NCBI RefSeq assembly: GCF_001673635.1
Contig: NZ_LZMH01000035.1
Location: 186,001 to 250,000, forward strand
Reading direction: 5' to 3'
DNA from: Mycobacterium asiaticum
Lineage (GTDB): Bacteria > Actinomycetota > Actinomycetes > Mycobacteriales > Mycobacteriaceae
DNA: 64,000 nucleotides
This document shows, piece by piece, positions 56,396 to 64,000 of the stretch. How positions within the stretch are numbered: the stretch's first letter is position 1; each line of letters starts with the position of its first letter. A model generated the notes under the pieces. The model saw nothing but the letters and a program-made list of their open reading frames with translations. It did not search any database and was not told where the DNA came from. Both the position numbers and the translations under genes were made by a program.

Positions 56396-57757
56396 ATGAC
56401 TGGACTGCTCTCGCGGGCCGACCTGGAACACCTGGTCGCGGCCGGCGAGGTCGACACCGTGGTGGTGGCGTTCACCGATATGCAGGGCCGCCTGGTGGGC
56501 AAGCGGGTATCCGGCGCGTTCTTCGTCGAGCAGGTGGCCGCCCATGGCGCCGAGTGCTGCAGCTACCTGCTGGCCGTGGACGTCGACGTGAACACAGTGG
56601 CCGGCTATGCGATGTCGAACTGGGAAACCGGCTACGGCGACATGGTGATGACGCCCGATCTGAGCACGCTGCGCCGCATTCCCTGGCAGCCGGGCACCGC
56701 GCTGGTGATCGCCGATTTGTCCTGGGCCGACGGCAGCCCGGTCGCGGTCTCGCCGCGCGCCATTTTGCGCCGCCAGCTGGACCGCTTGCAAGAACGGGGG
56801 CTGACGGCCGATGTCGCCACCGAGCTCGAGTTCATCGTGTTCGACCAGTCCTATCGCCAGGCATGGGCCAGCGGTTACCGCGACCTCACGCCGGCCAGCG
56901 ACTACAACATCGACTACGCGATCATGGCGTCGTCGCGGATGGAGCCCCTGCTGCGTGCCATCCGGCTGGGCATGCAGGGTGCGGGCCTGCGCGTCGAAGC
57001 CATCAAGGGCGAATGCAACAACGGCCAGCAGGAGATCGGTTTCCGCTACGACGAAGCGCTGATCACCTGCGACAACCACGCCATCTACAAGAACGGCGCC
57101 AAGGAGATCGCCGATCAGCACGGCAAGAGCTTGACCTTCATGGCGAAATACGATGAGCGCGAAGGCAATAGCTGTCATATCCATCTGTCGTTGCGGGATG
57201 CCGAGGGCACGGCGGTGTTCGCCGACGCCGACGAGCCGCACGGCATGTCGGCCACCTTCGGCAGCTTCGTCGCCGGTCTGCTGGCCGGTTTGCGGGAACT
57301 GACGCTGTTCTTCGCGCCGAACATCAACTCCTACAAGCGATTTGCCGACGGTAGCTTTGCTCCCACTGCGGTTGCGTGGGGTCTGGACAACCGGACCTGT
57401 GCGTTGCGGGTGGTCGGACACGGAAGCAGCATCCGGGTCGAGTGCCGGGTGCCCGGCGGCGATGTCAACCAGTACTTGGCGGTGGCGGCGGTGATCGCCG
57501 GCGGTCTGTACGGTGTTGAACAAGGACTGGAGCCCGGTGAGCCCTACGCCGGTAACGCCTACCAGGCCGGCGATGTCGAGCGGTTGCCGACCACGCTGGC
57601 CGAGGCCGCCCAGGTGTTCGGGACGTCGGAGCTGGCCCGCGCCGCCTTCGGCGACGATGTGGTCGCCCACTACCTGAACAACGCGCGCGTGGAACTGACG
57701 GCGTTCAACGCCGCGGTCACCGATTGGGAGAGGATTCGCGGTTTTGAACGCCTCTAG
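56396..57757 (+). CDS. glnA4: Glutamine synthetase-like GlnA4 (probable gamma-glutamyl-amine ligase)
   Basis: It has 453 residues with the glutamine synthetase catalytic domain: VATELEFIVFD (Glu near 142), KGECNNGQQEIGF, SCHIHLSLRD (ATP and metal His), NSYKRF and CRVPGGDVNQYLAVA. The short N-terminal domain and length match Rv2860c. GlnA4 of Streptomyces coelicolor makes gamma-glutamylethanolamide rather than glutamine, and the neighbours here encode the remaining steps of such a pathway, so a similar reaction is inferred. The next gene starts inside its 3' end (14-base overlap). Confidence 0.93.
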   Translation: MTGLLSRADLEHLVAAGEVDTVVVAFTDMQGRLVGKRVSGAFFVEQVAAHGAECCSYLLAVDVDVNTVAGYAMSNWETGYGDMVMTPDLSTLRRIPWQPGTALVIADLSWADGSPVAVSPRAILRRQLDRLQERGLTADVATELEFIVFDQSYRQAWASGYRDLTPASDYNIDYAIMASSRMEPLLRAIRLGMQGAGLRVEAIKGECNNGQQEIGFRYDEALITCDNHAIYKNGAKEIADQHGKSLTFMAKYDEREGNSCHIHLSLRDAEGTAVFADADEPHGMSATFGSFVAGLLAGLRELTLFFAPNINSYKRFADGSFAPTAVAWGLDNRTCALRVVGHGSSIRVECRVPGGDVNQYLAVAAVIAGGLYGVEQGLEPGEPYAGNAYQAGDVERLPTTLAEAAQVFGTSELARAAFGDDVVAHYLNNARVELTAFNAAVTDWERIRGFERL

Positions 57758-58472
57758 CAGCGTCGTCGTCGGTTTGACGATGTACCTCGAGCAGATTCGG
57801 ACCGGGGTCTGGGACATTCCGGCGGCCTACCTGCCCGCCGACTACTTTGAGGGCGTGATGCTGGCCGGCGGCATTCCGGTGTTGCTGCCGCCGCAACCGG
57901 TCACCACCGACACTGTCGAGCGGGTGCTGAACAGCCTGGACGCGCTGGTGATCACCGGCGGATACGACCTGGACCCCGGCGCTTACGGACAGCAACCCCA
58001 CCCCACCACCGACCGGCCCCGCGGCGACCGCGACGCGTGGGAGTTCGCGCTGTTGCGCGCCGCGGTGCAGCGGCGGCTACCCGTCCTGGGCATCTGCCGC
58101 GGCGCGCAGCTGCTCAATGTCGCGTTCGGCGGCACCCTGCACCAGGACCTGCCCGAGGTGATCGGCCATTCCGGGCATCGCGCCGGCAACGGCGTGTTCA
58201 GCAGGCTGCCCGTGCGCACCGTTTCGGGCACCCGGGTGTCCGCGTTGCTCGGCGACACCGCCGATGTGCCGTGCTATCACCACCAGGCCATCGACAGGGT
58301 CGGCGACGGCTTGGTGGTCGGCGCCTGGGACGCCGACGGGGTGGTCGAGGCGGTGGAGCTGCCCGGGGACACCTTTGTGCTTGCGGTGCAATGGCATCCG
58401 GAGAAGTCGCTGGACGACCTGCGGCTGTTCACCGCCCTGATCGACGCCGCGCGATCGCACGCACACCGATGA
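57744..58472 (+). CDS. Class I glutamine amidotransferase-like gamma-glutamyl hydrolase (PuuD type)
   Basis: Matches Rv2859c without the repeated N-terminal extension that H37Rv has. It has 242 residues. The nucleophile Cys (about 118) is in LGICRGAQLLNVAFGG, and the His-Glu pair is in VQWHPEKSLDD. ALVITGGYDLDP is typical of gamma-glutamyl-GABA hydrolases. It is predicted to cut a gamma-glutamyl amide and release glutamate. The TTG start overlaps glnA4 by 14 bases, and its stop overlaps the aldC start (ATGA). Confidence 0.9.
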   Translation: MNASSSVVVGLTMYLEQIRTGVWDIPAAYLPADYFEGVMLAGGIPVLLPPQPVTTDTVERVLNSLDALVITGGYDLDPGAYGQQPHPTTDRPRGDRDAWEFALLRAAVQRRLPVLGICRGAQLLNVAFGGTLHQDLPEVIGHSGHRAGNGVFSRLPVRTVSGTRVSALLGDTADVPCYHHQAIDRVGDGLVVGAWDADGVVEAVELPGDTFVLAVQWHPEKSLDDLRLFTALIDAARSHAHR

Positions 58473-59845
58473 CCGCCACCGAACTGATCAATCCCGCCAC
58501 CGAGGAGATGCTGCGGACGGTCGAACACGTCGACGTGGCGGGCGTCGACGAGGCGGTGGCGCGGGCGAAGTCGGCACAGCGCCGCTGGGCACGGCTGGCG
58601 CCGGCCGAGTGGGCCGGCGCCCTGCGCGCCTTCGCCGCTGTCGTCGACGCCCACGTCGACGAACTCGCGGCGCTGGAAGTGGCCAACTCCGGCCATCCGA
58701 TCGGCTCGGCCAAATGGGAGGCCGGCAACGTCCGCGACGTGCTGCAGTATTACGCGGCAAGCCCAGAACGTCTGTCCGGCAAGCAGATTCCGGTCGCCGG
58801 CGGAATCGACGTCACCTTCAACGAGCCGATGGGCGTGGTCGGGGTGATCACGCCGTGGAACTTCCCGATGGTGATCGCGATGTGGGGGATCGCCCCGGCG
58901 CTGGCCGCCGGCAACGCGGTGCTGGTCAAGCCGGCCGAATGGACACCGCTGACCACCATCCGGCTCGGCGAGCTGGCCGTCGAAGCCGGGTTGGACCCGG
59001 ACCTGTTGCAGGTACTGCCCGGCCGGGGATCGGTGGTGGGGGAGCGGTTGGTCACCCATCCCGACGTCCGCAAGGTGGTGTTCACCGGGTCCACCGAAGT
59101 CGGCAAGAAGGTGATGGCCGGCGCTGCGGCGCAAGTGAAGCGGGTGACCCTGGAACTGGGCGGCAAGAGCGCCAACATCGTGTTCGCCGACTGTGATCTG
59201 GCGCGCGCGGCCGCGACCGCGCCTGGCGGGGTCTTCGACAACGCTGGCCAGGACTGCTGTTCCCGCAGCCGAATCCTGGTGCAACGCAGCGTTTATGACC
59301 GGTTCATGGAATTGCTCGAACCGGCAGTCAAAAGCGTCGTGGTCGGCGACCCGGCGTCACGCGATACGGAGATGGGCCCCCTGGTTTCCCGCCCGCACTG
59401 GGAGAAGGTGGCCTCCTACGTGCCCGAGGGCACACCGGTGGCGTTTCGGGGCAGCGCACCGACCGGTCCCGGGTTCTGGTTTCCGCCAACCGTTCTCACC
59501 CCGCAGCGCACCGATCGCAGTGTGACCGAGGAGATCTTCGGGCCGGTCGTGACGGTGTTGCCGTTCGACGACGAGGGCGATGCTATCGAGCTGGCAAACC
59601 ACACCGAATACGGCCTGTCCGGCTCGATCTGGACCAATGACCTGTCCCGGGCACTGCGGGTGTCCCGGGCGGTGGAAGCCGGCAATCTGTCGGTGAATTC
59701 GCACTCCTCGGTGCGCTACAGCACCCCGTTCGGTGGATTCAAGCAGTCGGGTCTGGGTCGTGAGCTCGGCCCGGACGCGCCCTTGCATTTCACCGAGACC
59801 AAGAATGTGTTCATTGCCGTCAACGACTTCGAAGGGGAGGCCTAG
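58469..59845 (+). CDS. aldC: Aldehyde dehydrogenase AldC
   Basis: NAD(P)-dependent oxidation of an aldehyde to an acid. It has 458 residues. The catalytic Cys is in NAGQDCCSRSR (about 262-263) and the catalytic Glu in TLELGGKSANIVF (about 229). VGVITPWNFPMVIA and FTGSTEVGKKV form the cofactor site, and EEIFGPVVTVLPF is near the end. It is the third gene of the glnA4 operon and could oxidise a gamma-glutamylated aminoaldehyde. It overlaps both neighbours by 1-4 bases. Confidence 0.94.
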   Translation: MTATELINPATEEMLRTVEHVDVAGVDEAVARAKSAQRRWARLAPAEWAGALRAFAAVVDAHVDELAALEVANSGHPIGSAKWEAGNVRDVLQYYAASPERLSGKQIPVAGGIDVTFNEPMGVVGVITPWNFPMVIAMWGIAPALAAGNAVLVKPAEWTPLTTIRLGELAVEAGLDPDLLQVLPGRGSVVGERLVTHPDVRKVVFTGSTEVGKKVMAGAAAQVKRVTLELGGKSANIVFADCDLARAAATAPGGVFDNAGQDCCSRSRILVQRSVYDRFMELLEPAVKSVVVGDPASRDTEMGPLVSRPHWEKVASYVPEGTPVAFRGSAPTGPGFWFPPTVLTPQRTDRSVTEEIFGPVVTVLPFDDEGDAIELANHTEYGLSGSIWTNDLSRALRVSRAVEAGNLSVNSHSSVRYSTPFGGFKQSGLGRELGPDAPLHFTETKNVFIAVNDFEGEA

Positions 59846-60627
59846 TGGTTGCAGTTGACCTGACTCAGCGGCTGGCGGGCCGGGTGGCGGTGATCACCGG
59901 CGGCGGCAGCGGTATCGGCCTGGCCGCGGCGCGGCGCATGCACGCCGAGGGCGCGACGGTGGTCATCGGTGACATCGACGCCGATTCCGGCGGCGCGGCG
60001 GCCGAACAACTCTCCGGTCTGTTTGTCCCGGTGGATGTTTCCGACGAGGACTCGGTGAACAAACTTTTCGACTCCGCGGCCGGCACCTGCGGTTCGGTCG
60101 ACATCGCATTCAACAACGCCGGGATCTCGCCGCCCGAGGACGACCTGATCGAGAACACCGAACTGGCGGCCTGGCAGCACGTGCAGGACGTCAACCTGAA
60201 GTCGGTGTATCTGTGCTGCCGGGCGGCGTTGCGGCACATGGTGTCGGCGGGACGTGGGTCGATCGTCAACACGGCATCGTTCGTGGCGGTACTGGGCTCG
60301 GCGACGTCGCAGATCTCCTACACCGCGTCCAAGGGCGGTGTGCTGGCCATGTCGCGGGAGCTCGGTGTGCAGTTCGCCCGGCAGGGCATCCGCGTCAATG
60401 CGCTTTGTCCGGGGCCGGTCAACACGCCGCTGTTGCAGGAGTTGTTCGCCAAGGACCCCGAGCGCGCGGCGCGGCGTCTGGTGCACGTGCCGTTGGGCCG
60501 GTTCGCCGATCCTGACGAAATCGCCGCAGCGGTGGCGTTTTTGGCCAGCGATGACGCATCCTTCATCACCGCGTCGACGTTCCTGGTCGACGGCGGCATC
60601 AGTTCCGCCTACGTGACCCCGCTCTAG
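59845..60627 (+). CDS. Short-chain dehydrogenase/reductase
   Basis: Matches Rv2857c. This 260-residue protein has a complete classical SDR: ITGGGSGIGLA (cofactor, from residue 17), NNAG, the Ser of NTASFVAVLG, and Tyr-Lys in SYTASKGG. The GTG start shares a base with the aldC stop (TAGTG). Its place as the last gene of the glnA4 operon suggests it oxidises an alcohol group to the aldehyde used by AldC, but the substrate is not proven. Confidence 0.93.
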   Translation: MVAVDLTQRLAGRVAVITGGGSGIGLAAARRMHAEGATVVIGDIDADSGGAAAEQLSGLFVPVDVSDEDSVNKLFDSAAGTCGSVDIAFNNAGISPPEDDLIENTELAAWQHVQDVNLKSVYLCCRAALRHMVSAGRGSIVNTASFVAVLGSATSQISYTASKGGVLAMSRELGVQFARQGIRVNALCPGPVNTPLLQELFAKDPERAARRLVHVPLGRFADPDEIAAAVAFLASDDASFITASTFLVDGGISSAYVTPL

Positions 60628-60639
60628 AACGGGTTGCTG

Positions 60640-61779
60640 CTAGAGCAGCTCTATCAGCGGGATCGCCATTTCGGCCGGGGTGCCGGCGCCGTGAAAGCCG
60701 ACGAGGCGGGCCGTCTCCGGCGGTTCGTGTGCGGTAGCCAACACCGCGGAATCGCTCGTGCAGACCACCACGACGTCACCGATCCGGGCGAGGTGCCGGG
60801 GATCCATCGGACCGAACAGACCTGAAGCAACGGCCTCGTCGCGGGCCAGCACGTCGGCCCGACCGGCGAGGATTTCGCGCCACGCCGACAGGACGTCGGC
60901 TGTCGCACCGGGCTCGGTGTGCAGATACCGAACTCGCGGTTCACCGGCGACCACTCGGATGCCCGCGCGCAACCGTGGGTCGGCGTCCAGGTCGATGCGC
61001 GCGTCCGGCGGCACATTGAGGCCGCCGTGGTCGGCGGTCACCAGCAGTGCGGCGCCGGCCGGCATCGCCTCGACCAGCCTGCTCAGCAGCGCGTCGACCC
61101 GAGCAGCCGCCTCGTGCCATTCGATGGATCCCACACCGAAGACATGCGCCGCGGTGTCCAGGTCTGCGGTGTAGCCGTACACCAGGCCCGGCGCGGCACG
61201 TAGCTCGTCGATCATCTGTTGGGCGTAGTCGTCGTCGGATCGGACGGGTACGAAATACGCGCCGCGATAGGCAGCCTCGGTCAGCCCGCTGCCGATGAAC
61301 CACTCCGGCAGTACCGCACGCGCGCCGACCCCGGCGCGTGCCGTCCGCTCGAACCACGTGGGAACGGGCTGCCACTGCTCAGGCGGGGGTTCGTCGCGCC
61401 AACGGATGTGGCTGAGCACGCGGTCGGTGCCGGGGATGTTAAGCGTGAAGCCCAGGATGCCGTGTTCACCGGGCTGGGCGCCGGTACCCAGGGACGCCAG
61501 GCTGGTCGGCGTGGTGGACGGGAAAGTGCAGCACAACCGGCGCAAGCGGCCCACGTCGCCGGCCACCACGGACGCGAGCAGCGGCGCGTCACCGGCCAGC
61601 TCCGGCAACAGGTGCCAGCCCATTCCGTCGACGAGCACCACCGCCACCCGGTCGACGGCACCGATCGACGCCCACAGGCCCAGCGTGTCGTCGGCGCCTG
61701 GTACGCCCAGCAACGCGGCCGTGCTGGGCAGCACCTCGCATATTGAGTTGGGCACGACGTCAGTGTGGCACGAAGTCAC
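60640..61779 (-). CDS. Nucleotide pyrophosphatase/type I phosphodiesterase-family protein
   Basis: It has 379 residues of the alkaline-phosphatase superfamily. The metal and nucleophile region is VAVVLVDGMGWHLLPEL with Thr in TFPSTTPTSLASLGTG. Further metal ligands are in YTADLDTAAHVFG and LLVTADHGGLNVP. No signal peptide is evident. The GTG start overlaps the hypB stop (GTGA on the minus strand), so it is the last gene of mtr-nicT-hypB. The substrate is unknown. H37Rv does not have it between Rv2857c and nicT. Confidence 0.87.
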   Translation of the reverse strand: MTSCHTDVVPNSICEVLPSTAALLGVPGADDTLGLWASIGAVDRVAVVLVDGMGWHLLPELAGDAPLLASVVAGDVGRLRRLCCTFPSTTPTSLASLGTGAQPGEHGILGFTLNIPGTDRVLSHIRWRDEPPPEQWQPVPTWFERTARAGVGARAVLPEWFIGSGLTEAAYRGAYFVPVRSDDDYAQQMIDELRAAPGLVYGYTADLDTAAHVFGVGSIEWHEAAARVDALLSRLVEAMPAGAALLVTADHGGLNVPPDARIDLDADPRLRAGIRVVAGEPRVRYLHTEPGATADVLSAWREILAGRADVLARDEAVASGLFGPMDPRHLARIGDVVVVCTSDSAVLATAHEPPETARLVGFHGAGTPAEMAIPLIELL

Positions 61780-62534
61780 GCGGTCACGGTGCCGTCGGCG
61801 AATCGTCGTAACCAGCCGAACCAGGCGGTCATTCCGGTGCCGGTGCGGGCGCTGATCGGCAGCACCGTGGCGGCCGGGTTCACCTGGCGGACGTGTGCGA
61901 TGTAGGCGTCGACGTCGACATCCAGATAGGGCACCAGATCTATCTTGTTGAGCAGAACCAGATCGACGGCACGGAACATGACCGGGTACTTCAGCGGTTT
62001 GTCTTCGCCCTCGGTGACCGAATAGACCATCGCCTTGGCGTGTTCGCCGACGTCGAACTCCGCCGGGCATACCAGGTTGCCGACGTTCTCGATGATCACC
62101 AGATCCAGGTTCGGCAGGTCCAAGCCGGGCAGGGCCCGGTTGACCATCGGCGCGTCGAGGTGGCACTCGCCGCCGAAACCGTTGCTGGTGTTCAGCAGTG
62201 ACACCTGGGCGCCGCGCCCACTGAGTTTGGCGGCATCCAGGTCGGTCGCGATGTCACCCTCGATCACACCGATGGCGAGTTCCCCGGCGAGCTCGTCCAG
62301 CGTCGCCTGCAGCACGGTCGTCTTGCCCGATCCCGGTGAGCTCATCAGGTTCAGCGCCCGAATCCCGTTGTTGTCGAAAGCGGCACGATTGAAGTCCGCC
62401 CGCACGTCGTTTTCGGTGAAGATCTCCTCTAGCACCTCGGCGCGCTGCGCACCGGTGTCGTAGTGGCTGTGGTCGCCGTGGTCGTGCTCATGGCTGTGCA
62501 CGGTCCCATCGTCGTGGCGGTGGAATCTGCCCAT
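61776..62534 (-). CDS. hypB: Hydrogenase nickel incorporation GTPase HypB
   Basis: GTPase that inserts nickel into [NiFe]-hydrogenase. It has 252 residues. A His-rich N-terminus (HRHDDGTVHSHEHDHGDHSH) can store metal. The G motifs are MSSPGSGKTTV and LLNKIDLVPY. The metal site cysteines are in GGECHLDAPM and GNLVCPAEFD. It is clearly HypB rather than UreG. The ATG with AAAGGTG 6 bases upstream is chosen over a GTG 9 bases further out. nicT ends 23 bases upstream. No other hyp or hydrogenase genes lie in the window. Confidence 0.93.
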   Translation of the reverse strand: MGRFHRHDDGTVHSHEHDHGDHSHYDTGAQRAEVLEEIFTENDVRADFNRAAFDNNGIRALNLMSSPGSGKTTVLQATLDELAGELAIGVIEGDIATDLDAAKLSGRGAQVSLLNTSNGFGGECHLDAPMVNRALPGLDLPNLDLVIIENVGNLVCPAEFDVGEHAKAMVYSVTEGEDKPLKYPVMFRAVDLVLLNKIDLVPYLDVDVDAYIAHVRQVNPAATVLPISARTGTGMTAWFGWLRRFADGTVTA

Positions 62535-62557
62535 TGCGAGCACCTTTCACGAGACGG

Positions 62558-63658
62558 TCATGGCGATTCGGCAGCGGCGGCCGAAGTCCACTTTTCCTCA
62601 ATACGACCGTAGCGCCACACCAGCAGGGCCAGCGCCCAGGCGGCCACGAACATTCCCACCACGACGAAGCCGATCGTGTTGAGGTCCAGACCCGCCAGCC
62701 AATCCCAGAACGGGCCCTGCCAATGGAGCTGCTCGGCGAACAGGCCGAGCAACTCCACGGTGCCGATCAGCAACGCGACTACCACAGACAGGCCGGTGAT
62801 CGCGATGTTGTAGTAGATCTTTCGCACCGGATTGGAGAACGCCCACCCGTACGCGAAGTTCATGAAAGAGCCGTCCACGGTGTCTAGCAAGCACATTCCC
62901 GCGGCGAAAAGCACCGGCAGGCACAGGATGGCGTACCAGGGCAGCCCGGACGCCGCGGTGGTGCCGGCCAGCACCAACAGGGCGATCTCGGTGGCGGTGT
63001 CGAAACCCAGGCCGAACAGAATGCCTACCGGGTACATGTGCCAGGACTTCCCGATCGATCTGGTGAAGCGGCCGAGAAAACGGTTGATCAATCCCCGGTT
63101 GTCCAGCTGCCGCTCGAGTTCGGCTTCGCTGAATACGCCCTGACGCAATTTGATGAAGACCCGCATGACGCCGATCAGCACGAGGACATTGAGGATCGCG
63201 ATCAGATAGAGGAACAGCCCCGAGACGCTGGTGCCGATCAGACCCGTGTAGTGGCGCAGCTGCGAGTCGTCCTGCTGCACCGGTCCGACAACGGCCCGCA
63301 ACCCGAACGCCAGCAGCAGGGCCAGTGCGAACACCACGGTGGAATGGCCCAGCGAAAAGAAGAATCCGACGGCAAGTGGTCGTTGCCCGTCGTCCATCAG
63401 CTTGCGGGTGGTGTTGTCGATTGCCGCGATATGGTCGGCGTCGAAGGCGTGCCGCAAGCCAAGGGTGTATGCGGTGAGGCCGATGCCGATCCCGAAAGCC
63501 TTGCCGCCCAGCGTCAAATGGGCCGGCTCCACGACCAACAGCAGCGTCGCCCAACCGATCAGGTGCAGCCCGGCGATGACGGCGAACATCGTTCCCAACC
63601 GCCACCACTGCACTGACGACAGACCCATCGTCATCGGAGCGGCGTCACGGGGAGTCAC
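62558..63658 (-). CDS. nicT: NiCoT-family nickel/cobalt permease NicT
   Basis: High-affinity nickel importer. It has 366 residues with about eight membrane segments. The family signature RHAFDADHIAAIDNTTR (HxxxxDH) is in the second segment, with GFFFSLGHSTVVF and LGFDTATEIALL following. It matches Rv2856. The GTG start lies 9 bases after the mtr stop, so the two are co-transcribed. Linkage to hypB points to nickel supply for hydrogenase. Confidence 0.94.
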   Translation of the reverse strand: MTPRDAAPMTMGLSSVQWWRLGTMFAVIAGLHLIGWATLLLVVEPAHLTLGGKAFGIGIGLTAYTLGLRHAFDADHIAAIDNTTRKLMDDGQRPLAVGFFFSLGHSTVVFALALLLAFGLRAVVGPVQQDDSQLRHYTGLIGTSVSGLFLYLIAILNVLVLIGVMRVFIKLRQGVFSEAELERQLDNRGLINRFLGRFTRSIGKSWHMYPVGILFGLGFDTATEIALLVLAGTTAASGLPWYAILCLPVLFAAGMCLLDTVDGSFMNFAYGWAFSNPVRKIYYNIAITGLSVVVALLIGTVELLGLFAEQLHWQGPFWDWLAGLDLNTIGFVVVGMFVAAWALALLVWRYGRIEEKWTSAAAAESP

Positions 63659-63667
63659 CGGCCGGAG

Positions 63668-64000
63668 TCAGTCCAGGCCCAGCAGAGCGTTCTCGACCAC
63701 CTCGGACAGCGCCGGGTGAATCCAGTACTGACCACGCGCCATCTCGTGGGCGGTGAGCCCGAAGCTCATCGCCTGGATCAGCGGTTGAATGAGCGACGAA
63801 GCCTGATAACCCATGAAATGCGCACCAAGCAACTTGCCGGTGCCGCGCTCGGCGATCAGCTTGACCACCCCGGTGGTGTCCTCCATCGCCCATCCGTAGG
63901 CGACGTCACCGTACTCCTGCAGTTTCACCGAGATGTCGTATCCCTGTGCCAACGCTTGGTTTTCGGTCAACCCGACGCTGGCCAGCTGGGGATCGGTGAA
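63668..64000 (-). CDS. mtr: Mycothione reductase, C-terminal part (runs off the window)
   Basis: Only the last 110 residues are inside the window; the N-terminus lies beyond 64000. The visible part is the dimerisation domain of a pyridine-nucleotide disulfide reductase ([51 protein letters not shown]). The HPxxxE motif holds the His-Glu pair that activates the redox cysteine across the dimer. The flavin and CxxxxC regions are not visible, so the call rests on this domain and on gene order (Rv2855 next to nicT). Confidence 0.85.
   Translation of the reverse strand, partial: FTDPQLASVGLTENQALAQGYDISVKLQEYGDVAYGWAMEDTTGVVKLIAERGTGKLLGAHFMGYQASSLIQPLIQAMSFGLTAHEMARGQYWIHPALSEVVENALLGLD

Noticed and set aside
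56294..57817. Long minus-strand frame opposite glnA4
   Set aside because: It has no family pattern and glnA4 motifs are intact on the plus strand.
60634..60650. Short GCTGC/GCAGC hairpin between the SDR and phosphodiesterase genes
   Set aside because: The 5-bp stem overlaps the coding end of the minus-strand gene and is too weak to call a terminator.

Overview
This window is high-GC chromosomal DNA of a mycobacterium. Gene content and order match the Mycobacterium tuberculosis H37Rv interval from Rv2920c (amt) to Rv2855 (mtr), read in the opposite direction. Genus-specific markers include pknI, lppW, mpt53/mpt70/mpt83 with dipZ, rip1, glnA4 and a mycothione reductase. The gene set looks like a slow-growing non-tuberculous species. 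I could not name the species from the sequence alone.

Layout. 1-4.4 kb: nitrogen module amt-glnB-glnD. 4.4-14.7 kb: an SF2 helicase-like protein divergent from ffh, two amidohydrolases, the Ser/Thr kinase PknI, a TetR regulator, the D,D-carboxypeptidase DacB2 and an NTF2-fold protein. 14.7-20.5 kb: translation and secretion operons rpsP-khpA-rimM-trmD and rplS-lepB-rnhB-DUF2469, with the lipoprotein gene lppW reversed between them. 20.5-24.7 kb: an accessory patch (GAF-ANTAR regulator, wax ester synthase/DGAT, SDR) and fdhD. 24.7-31.9 kb: a small membrane protein, YraN-ComM-DprA, ViuB, a lactate monooxygenase-like enzyme, XerC and an M23 peptidase-like protein. 32-35.5 kb: rpsB-tsf-amiC and a MarR regulator. 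35.7-38.7 kb: a second accessory patch (MPT63-like secreted protein, LPLAT acyltransferase, orphan GlnR-like regulator, CsbD protein). 38.9-42.4 kb: pyrH-frr-cdsA-rlmN. 42.6-47.5 kb: a thiol and secreted-antigen module (Mpt53, CcdA-like, Mpt70, DipZ, Mpt83). 47.6-54.7 kb: dxr-rip1-ispG-GNAT, a class B penicillin-binding lipoprotein and a DUF1707 protein. 54.8-60.6 kb: mapB, a degenerate alpha/beta-hydrolase-like protein and an overlapping operon glnA4-(gamma-glutamyl hydrolase)-aldC-SDR. 60.6-64 kb, minus strand: mtr-nicT-hypB-phosphodiesterase.

How the parts work together. Most of the window is housekeeping. The best candidate for a lesser-known system is the four-gene operon at 56.4-60.6 kb. 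Its enzymes could glutamylate an amine or amino alcohol, oxidise it in two steps, and release glutamate plus an amino acid. The secreted-antigen module carries two near-identical SigK-type promoters (CCATCC-N15-CCGAAT) before mpt70 and mpt83. The ribosomal genes rpsP and rplS share an identical 16-nt promoter-region sequence. Two families of intergenic palindromic repeats each occur twice. Nickel uptake (NicT) and the HypB GTPase sit together without other hydrogenase genes in view.

No tRNA, rRNA, CRISPR array, transposase or prophage gene was recognised. The toxin-antitoxin pairs, insertion element and PPE gene that H37Rv carries in this interval are absent.
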